Shown: positions 34,868 to 44,101 of the stretch, in pieces
Layout: the number at the start of each line of letters is the position of its first letter
Numbering within the stretch: the first letter of the stretch is position 1
Assembly (NCBI RefSeq): GCF_003045775.1
Contig: NZ_PXNS01000005.1
Location: 434,001 to 498,000 of the forward strand
DNA from: Halomonas litopenaei
Lineage (GTDB): Bacteria; Pseudomonadota; Gammaproteobacteria; Pseudomonadales; Halomonadaceae
Reading direction: 5' to 3'
DNA length: 64,000 nt
Made by a program: the position numbers and the translations under genes
Notes under the pieces: generated by a model
Database searches by the model: none
What the model was told of the DNA's origin: nothing
What the model saw: only the letters and a program-made list of their open reading frames with translations

Positions 34868-35899
34868 ATGACATCTCTGTTCGGCTCGCGCTCGCCGTCT
34901 CGTTTCTCTCTCACCCTGGTCGGTGCGGCCATCGCCCTTGGCTCGCTGGCCGCCTCGGCGGACGTCGCAGCGCGGGAACTCAAGGTCTCCACGGTGCTTT
35001 CCGATGCCTTCCCCTGGGGCCAGGCCGCTCAGAAGTGGGCTGACCTGGTCGAGGAGCGTTCCGACGGCGAGCTGACGCTCAGGGTCTTTCCCAATTCCCA
35101 GCTGGTCAGCGGTGACCAGACCCGGGAGTTCTCGGCGATGCGCTCGGGGCTGATCGACCTGGCGGTGGGCTCGACCATCAACTGGTCGCCCCAGGTGCCG
35201 GAACTCAATCTGTTCTCCTTGCCCTTCCTGATGCCGGACGAGAGCGCGGTGGACGCGATCACCGAAGGTGAGGCCGGCGAGCTGGTGTTCCAGGCGATCG
35301 AGTCGCGGGGCGTGGTGCCGCTGGCCTGGGGCGAGAACGGCTTCCGCCAGCTGTCCAATTCCCAGGGCGTGATCGACGAGCCGGCGGACCTGGAAGGCCT
35401 GAAGATCCGGGTGGTGGGGTCGCCGCTGTTCCAAGACACCTTCAGCGCACTGGGCGCCAACCCGACCCAGATGAGCTGGGCCGACGCCAAGCCGGCGCTG
35501 ACCACCGGCGCGGTGGATGGCCAGGAGAACCCGCTGTCGGTGTTCGACGTGGCGCGTATCGACCAGGTCGGCCAGGAGCACGTAACGCTGTGGAACTACA
35601 TGAACGATCCGCTGATCTTCGCCGCCAACCAGCAGGTCTGGAGCACCCTGTCCGATGACGAGAAGGCGTTGCTGCGTGAGACCGCGGTCGAAGCCGGCGC
35701 CTGGGAGATCGCCATGACCCGCGAGCAGGAGAGCGAGCGCCTGGCGGCCATTCAGGAGCGTGGTGTGACCGTCACCGACTTGAACGAGGAGCAGCACGAG
35801 GCGTTCGTCGCGGCGACCGAAGGGGTTTACGAGAAGTGGGTACCGCGCATCGGCGAGGACCTGGTCGAGGCCGCCCGAAGCGCCATCGACGCGCGCTGA
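34868..35899 (+). CDS. dctP: TRAP transporter substrate-binding protein, DctP family
   Basis: The 343-residue periplasmic binding protein has a signal peptide (residues 1-35, SRFSLTLVGAAIALGSLAASA). The DctP core follows: LRVFPNSQLVSGDQTREFSAMRSG, PFLMPDESAVDAI, and the arginine-containing strand LEGLKIRVVGSPLFQD (Arg contacts the ligand carboxylate in this family), then WADAKPALTTGAVDGQENP. A C4-dicarboxylate or other organic acid is likely. AAGGA at 34857-34861 supports 34868; an ATG at 34853 is an alternative. A 10-bp hairpin follows the stop before the membrane genes. Confidence 0.93.
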   Translation: MTSLFGSRSPSRFSLTLVGAAIALGSLAASADVAARELKVSTVLSDAFPWGQAAQKWADLVEERSDGELTLRVFPNSQLVSGDQTREFSAMRSGLIDLAVGSTINWSPQVPELNLFSLPFLMPDESAVDAITEGEAGELVFQAIESRGVVPLAWGENGFRQLSNSQGVIDEPADLEGLKIRVVGSPLFQDTFSALGANPTQMSWADAKPALTTGAVDGQENPLSVFDVARIDQVGQEHVTLWNYMNDPLIFAANQQVWSTLSDDEKALLRETAVEAGAWEIAMTREQESERLAAIQERGVTVTDLNEEQHEAFVAATEGVYEKWVPRIGEDLVEAARSAIDAR

Positions 35900-35930
35900 G
35901 CAACCGCTCTGACGCGGCGGTAAACCTTGT

Positions 35931-35955
35931 GCCGACCCTCATGATCGAGGGTCGG
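35931..35955 (+). other. intercistronic stem-loop dctP / dctQ
   Basis: Perfect 10-bp stem GCCGACCCTC / GAGGGTCGGC with loop ATGAT, 31 bp after the dctP stop. Without a T-run it is more likely a partial terminator or a 3' stabiliser that favours dctP message. Confidence 0.65.
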
Positions 35956-35988
35956 CGTTGATTGACTCCCTACCGACGCCCTTTCTCG

Positions 35989-36465
35989 ATGAAACGTCCT
36001 GATGCACGAATCGAGCGCACCCTGGCCACCCTGGCGATCCTGATCATCGGTGCGATCAGCCTGGTCAATGTGGTGGTGCGCTACATCACCGGTGGTTCCT
36101 TTGCGTTCACCGAAGAGTTTTCTGTCTTTCTGCTGGTCATGTTGACCTTCGCCGGTGCCTCGGTGGCTCTGCGAAGCCATCGCCATATCCGTATCGGCCT
36201 GCTGGAGCGGGCGCTGCCGCCGCTTGGCTATCGCCTGCTGGTGATCTTCCAGGGCTTGTGCGGGCTGCTGGTGCTGGGCCTGATCACCTGGTTCGGTGCG
36301 CTCATGACCTGGCAGGAGTACCAGTGGCAGTCGTTGTCGCCCGGACTTGGGCTGCCCCAGTGGTGGTACCTGATCTGGCTGCCGCTATTGTCGGGGCTGA
36401 TGTTCCTCCGCCAGTGCCAGGCGAGCCTGGAGCGACTGCGCGGAGGTGCTCACGATGACGCCTGA
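35989..36465 (+). CDS. dctQ: TRAP transporter small permease, DctQ family
   Basis: The 158-residue inner-membrane protein has four segments (about 15-35, 45-65, 82-104, 122-142). RYITGGSFAFTEEFSVFLLVMLTFAGASVALRSHRHI spans the conserved central region. It pairs with DctM. An in-frame TTG at 35962 would add nine residues; ATG 35989 is chosen by homology. Its 3' end overlaps dctM by 11 bp, indicating coupled translation. Confidence 0.9.
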   Translation: MKRPDARIERTLATLAILIIGAISLVNVVVRYITGGSFAFTEEFSVFLLVMLTFAGASVALRSHRHIRIGLLERALPPLGYRLLVIFQGLCGLLVLGLITWFGALMTWQEYQWQSLSPGLGLPQWWYLIWLPLLSGLMFLRQCQASLERLRGGAHDDA

Positions 36466-37750
36466 TGTATGGATGCTGATCGCCTTTCTGGTGCTGCTGA
36501 TCGCCGGCGTGCCGGTGGCCTTTTCGCTGGGCCTGTCCGGCGCCGTGGGCATCGTCACCGGGCTGTCGCCGGCGATGCTGGCGACCCTTGGCACCAATAC
36601 CTACAACAGCGTGGCCAAGTATCCGCTGATCGCCATTCCGCTATTTATCCTGACCGGGCTGATCTTCGAGCGGGCGGGGGTCGCGGCACGCCTGGTGCGC
36701 TTCGCCCAGGCGCTGATCGGGCCTCGCCATGGTGGCCTCGCGGTGGTCGCGGTGGTGGTGTGCATGATCATGGGGGGCATGAGCGGCTCCGGCCCCGCCG
36801 ACGCCGCTGCGGTGGCGATGGTGATGCTGCCGAGCATGACCCGCGCGGGCTATCCGCGGCCCTTCTCGGCGACCCTGATCGCTTCCTCGGCGTCTACCGC
36901 CATCCTGATCCCGCCTTCGGTGGCCTTGATCCTGTACTCCATCGTGGTGCCGGGGGTGGATCTGCGGGCGCTGTTCGCCGCCGGACTCTTTCCCGGGGTG
37001 CTGGCCGGTGCTTCGCTGCTGATTCCGGCGTTGTGGCTGTCCCGGCGCTATGGTTGGGAAGACCCTGCCGAGATGGAGCGCCCACCCATCGGCAAGAGCT
37101 TCCGCGAGGCGCTGCCGGCGCTGTTCGCGCCGGTGATCATACTCGGCGGTCTGCGCAGTGGCCTGTTCACGCCCACCGAGGCGGCGGTGGTCGCCGTGGC
37201 CTACGGCATCCTGGTCGGCCTGGTGCTGACCCGTGAGCTGTCGCTCAAGGACCTGTGGGGGCTGATGGGCGAGGCGGCGGTGGTGTCCGGGGTGGTCATG
37301 CTGATCATCGCCCTGGCGGGCATCTTCGCCTGGTCCGGGACCATGCTCGGCACCTTCCGTCACCTGGCAGAGTGGGTCATCGGGCTATCCGATAACGGCA
37401 CCTTGCTGCTGCTGTTGATCATGCTGGCGGTGCTGGCCGCGGGCATGCTGCTGGACGCCATCTCGATCTACCTGATCATGATGCCGATCCTGATCCCGGT
37501 GATGCAGCACTTCGGCTGGAATCCGGTGTGGTTCGGCATCCTGCTGGCCATGAATATCGCCATCGGCCAGTTTACTCCGCCGGTGGCGGTCAACCTGATG
37601 GTGACCACCGAGGTCGCCAAGGTCAGGCTGGAGCAAACTGTGGGCTGGGCCATGGTGTTCGTGGCGGCGATGGCCTCGGCGCTGGCATTGGTGGTGATCT
37701 TCCCTGAGATCGCGCTGTGGCTGCCTCGGGTGCTGGGTTACAACGTCTAG
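36455..37750 (+). CDS. dctM: TRAP transporter large permease, DctM family
   Basis: The 431-residue protein has about 12 membrane segments and family motifs GVPVAFSLGLSGAVGI, FERAGVAARLVRFA, GGMSGSGPADAAAVA, IPPSVALILYSIV and GQFTPPVAVNLMVT. It is the transport unit of the DctPQM system, driven by the sodium gradient in salt-adapted bacteria. GGAGGT at 36442-36447, inside dctQ, sets the ATG at 36455. Confidence 0.94.
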   Translation: MTPDVWMLIAFLVLLIAGVPVAFSLGLSGAVGIVTGLSPAMLATLGTNTYNSVAKYPLIAIPLFILTGLIFERAGVAARLVRFAQALIGPRHGGLAVVAVVVCMIMGGMSGSGPADAAAVAMVMLPSMTRAGYPRPFSATLIASSASTAILIPPSVALILYSIVVPGVDLRALFAAGLFPGVLAGASLLIPALWLSRRYGWEDPAEMERPPIGKSFREALPALFAPVIILGGLRSGLFTPTEAAVVAVAYGILVGLVLTRELSLKDLWGLMGEAAVVSGVVMLIIALAGIFAWSGTMLGTFRHLAEWVIGLSDNGTLLLLLIMLAVLAAGMLLDAISIYLIMMPILIPVMQHFGWNPVWFGILLAMNIAIGQFTPPVAVNLMVTTEVAKVRLEQTVGWAMVFVAAMASALALVVIFPEIALWLPRVLGYNV

Positions 37751-37783
37751 GCCGCCTGGGGCAGTACCCTGGGCAGAGGGGGC

Positions 37784-37812
37784 ACAAGGCGCGAGCATGG
37801 CTCGCGCCTTGT
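37784..37812. terminator. bidirectional terminator dctM / macro-domain gene
   Basis: Perfect 13-bp stem ACAAGGCGCGAGC / GCTCGCGCCTTGT, 3-base loop, between convergent stops; followed by TGTGTTC. Confidence 0.8.
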
Positions 37813-37826
37813 TGTGTTCATGGTCT

Positions 37827-38354
37827 TCAGTCGTTGTCGGTCAGCGTCTCGAGCCAGCGTTGATGGACGCCTCGGCTGGCCTCGTCGAACAGCACGAAGC
37901 GTACCAGTTCGATATCGGGGCAGGCGGGCAGGGTGGTCAGGACCGTGGACACGGCAATTTCCGCCGCCTCGTTCAGCGGGTAGCCGAATACGCCGGTGGA
38001 CAGTGCCGGGAACGCCACTCGACGGATGCCTTGCTGCTGGGCCAGGCCCAGCGCCTCTCGGTAGCAGCCGGCGAGCAGTTCGGCGCTCGGTTCGTCGACG
38101 CCGTAGACCGGGCCGAGGCAGTGGATCACCCAGGCGTTGGGCAGCGCAAAGCCTTCGGTGATGACCGCCTGGCCGGGGCGAATCGGTGCCAGCGGCCGCC
38201 CGGCCTGGGCCAGCTCCGGGCCGGCGGCACGGTGAAGGGCGCCGGCCACACCGCCGCCGCTTTCCAGCTGGGCGTTGGCTGCGTTGACCACCGCCTCGAC
38301 GTCGGCCTGGCGGGCGATGTCACCGGTAATGCATTCGATCAAGGGATAGTCCAT
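37827..38354 (-). CDS. macro domain protein (O-acetyl-ADP-ribose deacetylase-like)
   Basis: The 175-residue protein is a single macro domain: ITGDIARQADVEAVVNAANAQLESGGGVAGALH at residues 8-40 (ADP-ribose-binding Asn and Gly-rich loop), then ALSTGVFGYPLNEAAEIA at about 123. Members remove the acetyl or ADP-ribose group from O-acetyl-ADP-ribose or protein side chains. CAGGAG five bases before the ATG at 38354 fixes the start. It follows the nitrilase-superfamily gene by 11 bp and is surely co-transcribed with it. Confidence 0.9.
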   Translation of the reverse strand: MDYPLIECITGDIARQADVEAVVNAANAQLESGGGVAGALHRAAGPELAQAGRPLAPIRPGQAVITEGFALPNAWVIHCLGPVYGVDEPSAELLAGCYREALGLAQQQGIRRVAFPALSTGVFGYPLNEAAEIAVSTVLTTLPACPDIELVRFVLFDEASRGVHQRWLETLTDND

Positions 38355-38365
38355 GGAGACTCCTG

Positions 38366-39232
38366 TCATTGGCTTGCGGTGGTAACCGTCGGTGACGGTA
38401 GCGGCCCTGTGGCCAGCCGGTCGATGTCCTGACGGCGGTCGCCCGCCAGTGGAAGCCGCTTCCTGGCACGCTCCAGGGTGTCGCGCTCGAGCTGCCAGCT
38501 GACCAGCGCTTCCTCTTCGCCCAGAACCTCTGGCGACGCCTCGGGGGTGACCAGCGGCGGACACAGCAGCGAGTGCCCCCAGCCGTTACCGGCCCGGTTG
38601 AGGCTTAGCCAGTAGCACTGGTTTTCCATCGCCCGGGTGATGACGAAGCTGTGCCAGCTGGTGAAGGAGAAGTCCCGAGTGAAGGCCACCGGGTGGACCA
38701 TCAGGTCGACGCCCAACTGGCGGTAGCGGGCGGCCAGCTCACCGAACCTGAGGTCGTAGCAGATCATGAAGCCGACGCGCCAGCCGGCGATATCCAGCGT
38801 CACCAGGCGCTCGCCCGGGCTGAAGTGGGCCGCCTCGGCGCTGGCGCCGAACTGGGCGCAGTGCAGCTTGTCGTAGGCTCCCGCCAGTTGCCCCTCGGCG
38901 TCGACGACCACCTGGCTGATATGGCGCTGGAGGGAGCCGTCGGCCCGGCGTGATCTGCGCGCCACGCCGAAGGCGATCGGGCATCTGAGTTCCTGGGCCA
39001 GCGCGCAATAGTGTGCTGTCACAGGCCCTTGCAGGTCGTCATCGAGTTCATCCATCGCCTCGAAAGCCTGCTCGCCGTACTCCTGGGACGACAGCTCCGG
39101 CAGCACGATCAGCTGTGGGCGTTGCTGCGACGCGGCAGTGCGCAGGCGCCCGGCCAGGGCGTCCAGGTGGTCGCGCTGGTCGAGCCGATTGCGGGTCGCC
39201 GGGATTGTGGTCTGGCAAGCCAGCAGGCGCAT
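38366..39232 (-). CDS. carbon-nitrogen hydrolase (nitrilase superfamily)
   Basis: The 288-residue enzyme has the nitrilase catalytic triad in order: Glu in LPELSSQEYGE (about residue 44), Lys in AYDKLHCAQF (about 116) and Cys in FMICYDLRFGE (about 151). The WxxxxxRAxEN signature appears as RAMENQCYWLSLNRAG. It hydrolyses an amide such as omega-amidic acids (YafV/Nit2-like) or deaminated glutathione. GAGGA precedes ATG 39232, the upstream gene of a two-gene unit with the macro protein. Confidence 0.88.
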   Translation of the reverse strand: MRLLACQTTIPATRNRLDQRDHLDALAGRLRTAASQQRPQLIVLPELSSQEYGEQAFEAMDELDDDLQGPVTAHYCALAQELRCPIAFGVARRSRRADGSLQRHISQVVVDAEGQLAGAYDKLHCAQFGASAEAAHFSPGERLVTLDIAGWRVGFMICYDLRFGELAARYRQLGVDLMVHPVAFTRDFSFTSWHSFVITRAMENQCYWLSLNRAGNGWGHSLLCPPLVTPEASPEVLGEEEALVSWQLERDTLERARKRLPLAGDRRQDIDRLATGPLPSPTVTTASQ

Positions 39233-39652
39233 GGATTCCTCGCAGTTGGCGAAAGAGGCAGGGTAACCCGAATCGACAGCGCGACGACATGGGCGGCAGT
39301 CGATTGCGTCAGCGGTGCCAAGGGCTATGCTCACGGTAGACCGTCGACGCTCGATTTCCGCTCCGCGAGTGTCAGCGGTCGAGAGCCTTGGGTCCTCGTT
39401 GTGTACCTGGCCATCGTTGCAGGCCGACGGGGGAGGGAAGGGATATTTCTCCACGCCCTGAGGAGCGTGCAGAAAAAATTAACGCCCACTAAACGTTAGC
39501 GGTAGCTAAACTCTCGTTTTACAATGATTCGGCCTGGTCTCTCCAGGTGAATTTATCGCAAAAGGAATGACTGGTGGATCTTTTGCCGGCCCAGGAGGGG
39601 CAAGGCACGAGTCCATGCCGTCAACGTCGACAATACCAAAAGAGGTGTGACC
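39233..39652. other. 420-bp divergent region nitrilase-family gene / TAXI operon
   Basis: Only a promoter region is apparent; the segment 39470-39560 is A+T-rich and probably contains the TAXI promoter. No gene or repeat was seen. Confidence 0.5.
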
Positions 39653-40636
39653 ATGAAGCGCCATGCTTTCTCCGCCGCTGCACTGTCCAGCGCCATTCTC
39701 GGAGCCGCCATGTTCACGTCCCCGGCCATGGCCCAGGACGAAGAACAGTTCATCACCATCGGCACCGGGGGTCAGACCGGCGTGTATTACGTCGTTGGCC
39801 AGTCTGTCTGCCGCTTTGTGAATCGCAACAGCGAAGAGACCGGCATCCGCTGTAACGCGCCGTCCACCGGTGGCTCCGTGGCCAACGTCAATGGTATTCG
39901 CAGTGGCGAGCTGACCATGGGTGTCGCCCAGTCTGATGTGCAGTATCAGGCCTACAACGGTACCGGCAACTTCGAGGGCGAAGCCTACGAAGACCTGCGC
40001 GCCGTGTTCAAGGTGCATGGCGAGCCGCTGACCATCCTGGCCCGTGCCGATGCCGACATCGAGAGCCTCGATGACCTGGCCGGCAAGCGCGTCAACATCG
40101 GTAACCCGGGTTCCGGCCAGCGCAACACCATGGAAGTGGTGATGGACGCCAAGGGCTGGACCGAAGACACCTTCTCGCTGGCCTCGCAGCTCGACGCAGC
40201 CGAGATGGCATCTGCCCTGTCGGACAACAACATCGACGCCATGGCCTACGTCGTCGGCCACCCCAATGGTTCCATCCAGGAAGCCACCACCACAGTCGAC
40301 GCCAAGCTGGTGCCGCTCAACGACGACGCCATCAAGGGCCTGGTCGAGGAGTATCCGTACTACTCCATGTCCACCATTCCTGGCGGTCTGTACAAGGGCA
40401 ACCCGGATGACGTCGAGACCTTCGGTGTCGCCGCGACCTTCGTGACCAGCGCCGAGGCCGACGACGAGCTGGTCTACCAGACCGTCAAGGCAGTGTTCGA
40501 CAACTTCGATCGCTTCAAGCGTCTGCACCCGGCCTTCGAAAACCTGGATCCGCAGGACATGGTATCCAACGGTCTGTCCGCACCGCTGCATGAAGGTGCC
40601 GCTCGTTACTATCGCGAGCAGGGCTGGATCGAGTAA
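39653..40636 (+). CDS. TAXI family TRAP transporter substrate-binding protein
   Basis: The 327-residue periplasmic protein has a signal peptide (FSAAALSSAILGAAMFTSPAMA, about 5-26). The TAXI family core then begins ITIGTGGQTGVYYVVGQSVCRFVN, with APSTGGSVANVNGIRSGELTMGVAQSD at about 70 and GKRVNIGNPGSGQRNT at about 145. TAXI proteins of this type bind glutamate, 2-oxoglutarate or other acids. AGAGGTG at 39641-39647 sets the ATG. Two hairpins separate it from the permease gene. Confidence 0.94.
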   Translation: MKRHAFSAAALSSAILGAAMFTSPAMAQDEEQFITIGTGGQTGVYYVVGQSVCRFVNRNSEETGIRCNAPSTGGSVANVNGIRSGELTMGVAQSDVQYQAYNGTGNFEGEAYEDLRAVFKVHGEPLTILARADADIESLDDLAGKRVNIGNPGSGQRNTMEVVMDAKGWTEDTFSLASQLDAAEMASALSDNNIDAMAYVVGHPNGSIQEATTTVDAKLVPLNDDAIKGLVEEYPYYSMSTIPGGLYKGNPDDVETFGVAATFVTSAEADDELVYQTVKAVFDNFDRFKRLHPAFENLDPQDMVSNGLSAPLHEGAARYYREQGWIE

Positions 40637-40642
40637 GGGTTC

Positions 40643-40704
40643 TTCCCCTCTCGGGGGAATAGCCAGCTAATCTCTGCGCGGTCGGCCGTTGGGCGGCCGC
40701 GCAG
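40643..40704 (+). other. two intercistronic stem-loops after the TAXI gene
   Basis: First stem TTCCCC/GGGGAA (40643-40659) and second CTGCGCGG/CCGCGCAG (40674-40704), starting seven bases after the stop codon. They lack T-runs and may keep binding-protein message in excess over permease message. Confidence 0.65.
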
Positions 40705-40848
40705 TGCGTTGTGGCCCGTCGATGGATCGACACCGGACGTTCGGTAGAGACCAGACAGCCCAGCACGACTGGCTCGCGAAAGCGGGCATTCGGGGATGGA
40801 GGCGAAGCCCTCCATCATGACGATTCCTCTTCCAGGCAGGGCACGCTT

Positions 40849-43443
40849 ATGACTGAGGACAACAAGAGATCCACGCAGTCCGAAGTGGATCTCGAGGACA
40901 TGGTCGCCTCCAGCGACTCCGGTTCGCGCAACCCCTTGGGTGCGCCCGGCAAGCTGCTGGTAGGCGTTGCGGCGGCATGGTCGCTGTTCCAGCTATGGAT
41001 TGCTTCGCCGTTGCCGTTCATGGCCGGCGTCGGCGTCTTCAACGCCACCGAAGCGCGCTCTATTCACCTGGCCTTTGCATTGTTTCTGGCCTTCATGGCC
41101 TACCCCGCGACCAAGCGCTCGCCGCGGGACCGCATTCCTCTTCAGGATTGGGTGCTGGCGATTCTGGCCGCTTCCGCCGGGGCTTACATGTTCGTGTTCT
41201 ACGAACAGCTGGCTGACCGTCCTGGCGCACCCATCCTGCAGGACGTCATCGTCGGTGTGACCGGCCTGATTCTGCTGCTCGAGGCAACACGGCGGGCGCT
41301 CGGGCCGCCGCTGATGATCATCGCCTCGCTCTTTATCTTCTATTCGCTGGCGGGGCCCTGGATGCCGGGTATCCTCGCTCACCGTGGCGTCAGCCTTTAC
41401 GGCCTGGTCAATCACCAGTGGCTGACCACCCAGGGTGTGTTTGGTATCGCCTTGGGCGTTTCGACCAGTTTCGTCTTCCTGTTTGTGCTGTTCGGCGCGC
41501 TGCTCGACAAGGCAGGTGCCGGCAACTACTTCATCAAGGTCGCCTTCTCGTTGCTGGGCCACTACAAGGGCGGGCCCGCCAAGGCCGCCGTGGTGGCCTC
41601 CGGCATGACCGGCCTGATCTCCGGCTCGTCCATCGCCAATACCGTGACTACCGGTACCTTCACCATTCCGATGATGAAGCGTGTCGGCTTCTCCTCGGAG
41701 AAGGCCGGTGCGGTGGAGGTGTCCTCCTCGGTCAATGGCCAGATCATGCCGCCGGTGATGGGCGCCGCCGCCTTCCTGATGGTGGAGTACGTCGGCATTT
41801 CCTACGTGGAGGTGATCAAGCACGCCTTCCTGCCGGCGCTGATTTCCTATATCGCGTTGATCTACATCGTTCACCTCGAGGCGCTCAAGGCCAACATGGA
41901 GGGGCTGGAAAGCTCCAACCCGCCCAAGCCGCTGGTACGCAAGGTGATCGGCTTCCTCGGTGGTCTGCTGCTGATGATGGTGGTGGCGCTGGGTGTCTAC
42001 TACGGCCTGGGCTGGCTCAAGCCGGTACTGGGTGATGCGACTCCCTGGGTGGTGGCCGTGGCGCTCTCGGTGGTCTACGTGGCGCTGTTGAAGCTGGGTG
42101 CAAACTATCCCGAGCTCGAGCTCGATGATCCCAACGAGCCTATCTACAAGCTGCCCCAGACCCGACCCACGGTGCTGGTAGGCCTGCAGTACATCCTGCC
42201 GGTGATCGTGCTGATCTGGTGTCTGATGGTGGAGCGCCTGTCACCGGGACTGTCCGCCTTCTGGGCGACGGTGTTCATGATCTTCATCATGCTGACCCAG
42301 CGCCCGATCATGCACGCCTTCCGTGGGCGGGGTGATCTTGGCAAGGATCTGCGCGAAGGCTGTCTGGACCTGTGGACGGGGCTGGTGACCGGCGCGCGCA
42401 ACATGATCGGTATCGGTATCGCCACCGCCACCGCCGGCATCATCGTGGGTGCGGTCTCCCAGACCGGTGTCGGCCTGGTGCTCGCGGACGTGGTCGAGAT
42501 CCTGTCCATGGGCAACCTGATGCTGATTCTGTTCTTCACCGCCATTCTCAGCCTGATCCTGGGCATGGGGCTGCCGACCACCGCCAACTACATCGTGGTG
42601 TCGGCGCTGCTGGCTCCGGTGATCGTGCAACTGGGTGAGCAGAATGGTCTGCTGGTACCGCTGATCGCGGTGCACCTGTTCGTGTTCTACTTTGGCATCA
42701 TGGCCGACGTCACGCCGCCGGTGGGCCTTGCCTCCTTTGCCGCCGCGGCGGTTTCTGGAGGGGATCCGATCCGCACCGGCTTCCAGGCGTTCTACTACAG
42801 CCTGCGTACCGCCGCGTTGCCGTTCCTGTTCATCTTCAACACCGACCTGCTGCTGATCGATGTGGCGCCCTTGCAGGGCGTATTGATCTTCGTGGTGGCG
42901 ACCATCGCCATGCTGATCTTCGCCGCGGCGACCCAGGGCTACATGATCACCCGCAATCGCTGGTACGAGAGCATCCTGCTGCTGCTGGTGGCCTTCACCC
43001 TGTTCCGCCCGGGCTTCTGGATGGACATCATCCATGATCCTTATCGCAGTGTGCCGCCGTCCGAGTTCGTCGAGGCCTACGGCAACGTGGACGAGGACAG
43101 CACCCTGCGTCTGCAGGTCAAGGGCGAGGACGCCTTCGGCGATCCGCTGACGACCTACATGACGCTGCCGGTGGCAGAGGGCGAGACCGGTGAGGATCGC
43201 CTGCTCAATCTCGGTCTGGAGCTGATCGTCGAGGACGGTCGCGCCATCGTCGACATGGTGACCTATGGCAGTCAGGCTGCGGATCTCGGCTTCGACTTCG
43301 ATCAGGAGATCGTCGAGATTCAGGCACCGGTGGATCGCTGGCCGAAAGAGCTGATGTGGATTCCGGCGCTTCTGCTGTTCGCCCTGATCGTGTTGGCACA
43401 ACGCCGTCGCCGGCCCCCTGAAACCACTGAGGCCACGGCCTGA
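40849..43443 (+). CDS. TRAP transporter permease, fused small and large subunits (4TM/12TM)
   Basis: The 864-residue membrane protein combines a DctQ-like N-terminal part (about residues 35-220) and a DctM-like part (about 240-720), the fused form that normally partners TAXI binding proteins. Motifs are GALLDKAGAGNYFIKVAFSLLG, TGLISGSSIANTVTTGTFTIP, PPVMGAAAFLMVEY and ADVTPPVGLASFAAAAVSGGDP. A soluble C-terminal stretch (about 735-840) is followed by one last membrane helix and an RRRR tail. An in-frame upstream start at 40711 would run through the hairpin region and is not favoured. Confidence 0.93.
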   Translation: MTEDNKRSTQSEVDLEDMVASSDSGSRNPLGAPGKLLVGVAAAWSLFQLWIASPLPFMAGVGVFNATEARSIHLAFALFLAFMAYPATKRSPRDRIPLQDWVLAILAASAGAYMFVFYEQLADRPGAPILQDVIVGVTGLILLLEATRRALGPPLMIIASLFIFYSLAGPWMPGILAHRGVSLYGLVNHQWLTTQGVFGIALGVSTSFVFLFVLFGALLDKAGAGNYFIKVAFSLLGHYKGGPAKAAVVASGMTGLISGSSIANTVTTGTFTIPMMKRVGFSSEKAGAVEVSSSVNGQIMPPVMGAAAFLMVEYVGISYVEVIKHAFLPALISYIALIYIVHLEALKANMEGLESSNPPKPLVRKVIGFLGGLLLMMVVALGVYYGLGWLKPVLGDATPWVVAVALSVVYVALLKLGANYPELELDDPNEPIYKLPQTRPTVLVGLQYILPVIVLIWCLMVERLSPGLSAFWATVFMIFIMLTQRPIMHAFRGRGDLGKDLREGCLDLWTGLVTGARNMIGIGIATATAGIIVGAVSQTGVGLVLADVVEILSMGNLMLILFFTAILSLILGMGLPTTANYIVVSALLAPVIVQLGEQNGLLVPLIAVHLFVFYFGIMADVTPPVGLASFAAAAVSGGDPIRTGFQAFYYSLRTAALPFLFIFNTDLLLIDVAPLQGVLIFVVATIAMLIFAAATQGYMITRNRWYESILLLLVAFTLFRPGFWMDIIHDPYRSVPPSEFVEAYGNVDEDSTLRLQVKGEDAFGDPLTTYMTLPVAEGETGEDRLLNLGLELIVEDGRAIVDMVTYGSQAADLGFDFDQEIVEIQAPVDRWPKELMWIPALLLFALIVLAQRRRRPPETTEATA

Positions 43444-43454
43444 GGAGGTCCGTC

Positions 43455-43883
43455 ATGTACCAGAAGATCCTGTTACCGGTCGATCTCAATGAGCCATCGT
43501 CGTGGGAGAGGGCACTGCCGGTGGCGCTCTCGCTGTGCCGCAACTTTGGTGCCAGCCTGCACCTGGTGACGGTGTTGCCGGACTACCGCATGCCGCTGGT
43601 GGGGTCCTACTTCCCCAAGGACTTCGCCAAGAAGGCCCATGAAGCGGTACAGAAGGCGCAGCATGACTTCATCGTCGAGCACGTGCCGGAGGACCTGACG
43701 GCTCAGGCGATCATCGCCGATGGCTCCCCCTGGGAAGCCATCATCAAGGTCGGCAAGAAGATCGATGCCGACCTGATCGTCATGGCCTCGCATACCAAGC
43801 GCAAGTTCGCCGACTACGTGATCGGCCCCAACGCCGAGCACGTCGTCCATCACAGCAAGTGTTCGGTGATGATCGTGCGTTGA
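43455..43883 (+). CDS. universal stress protein, TRAP-operon companion (TeaD-like)
   Basis: The 142-residue UspA-fold protein begins YQKILLPVDLNEPS and has DADLIVMASHTKR followed by VIGPNAEHVVHHSKCSVMIVR. The phosphate-binding segment reads IGPNAEHV where ATP-binding members have GS or GT after the loop, so nucleotide binding is possible but altered. It follows the fused permease by 11 bp, with GAGGAGG in front. In Halomonas elongata a Usp (TeaD) coded with the ectoine TRAP system modulates uptake; the same regulatory role is inferred here for a TAXI-type system. Confidence 0.88.
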   Translation: MYQKILLPVDLNEPSSWERALPVALSLCRNFGASLHLVTVLPDYRMPLVGSYFPKDFAKKAHEAVQKAQHDFIVEHVPEDLTAQAIIADGSPWEAIIKVGKKIDADLIVMASHTKRKFADYVIGPNAEHVVHHSKCSVMIVR

Positions 43884-43910
43884 CCCAGACGACAAGCGCT
43901 AGCGCCATCG

Positions 43911-43937
43911 ACGCCCCCTCACATGAGGGGGCGTTTT
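43911..43937 (+). terminator. rho-independent terminator of the TAXI-TRAP-usp operon
   Basis: 10-bp stem ACGCCCCCTC / GAGGGGGCGT with loop ACAT, followed by TTTT. Confidence 0.88.
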
Positions 43938-44101
43938 CGTAAGCTTGCGTAGGTTGAAGGCGAATCCAGGGCCCATCAACTACAGTCAAATTAGAGTCGA
44001 TGGGCGCCGGCGATGGCGTGAAGGAACCTCGCATCTTGCCCCTTGACTCCCGTGACAGGTGGGCGGTGGCAACCGTCATCCGTGGGTACAAGGGGGAGTA
44101 G

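Noticed and set aside
38366..39232. Nitrilase-superfamily enzyme as the missing allantoate or ureidopropionate amidohydrolase
   Set aside because: The sequence around the triad is closer to YafV/Nit2 omega-amidases, it is co-transcribed with a macro-domain gene and lacks the purine operators.
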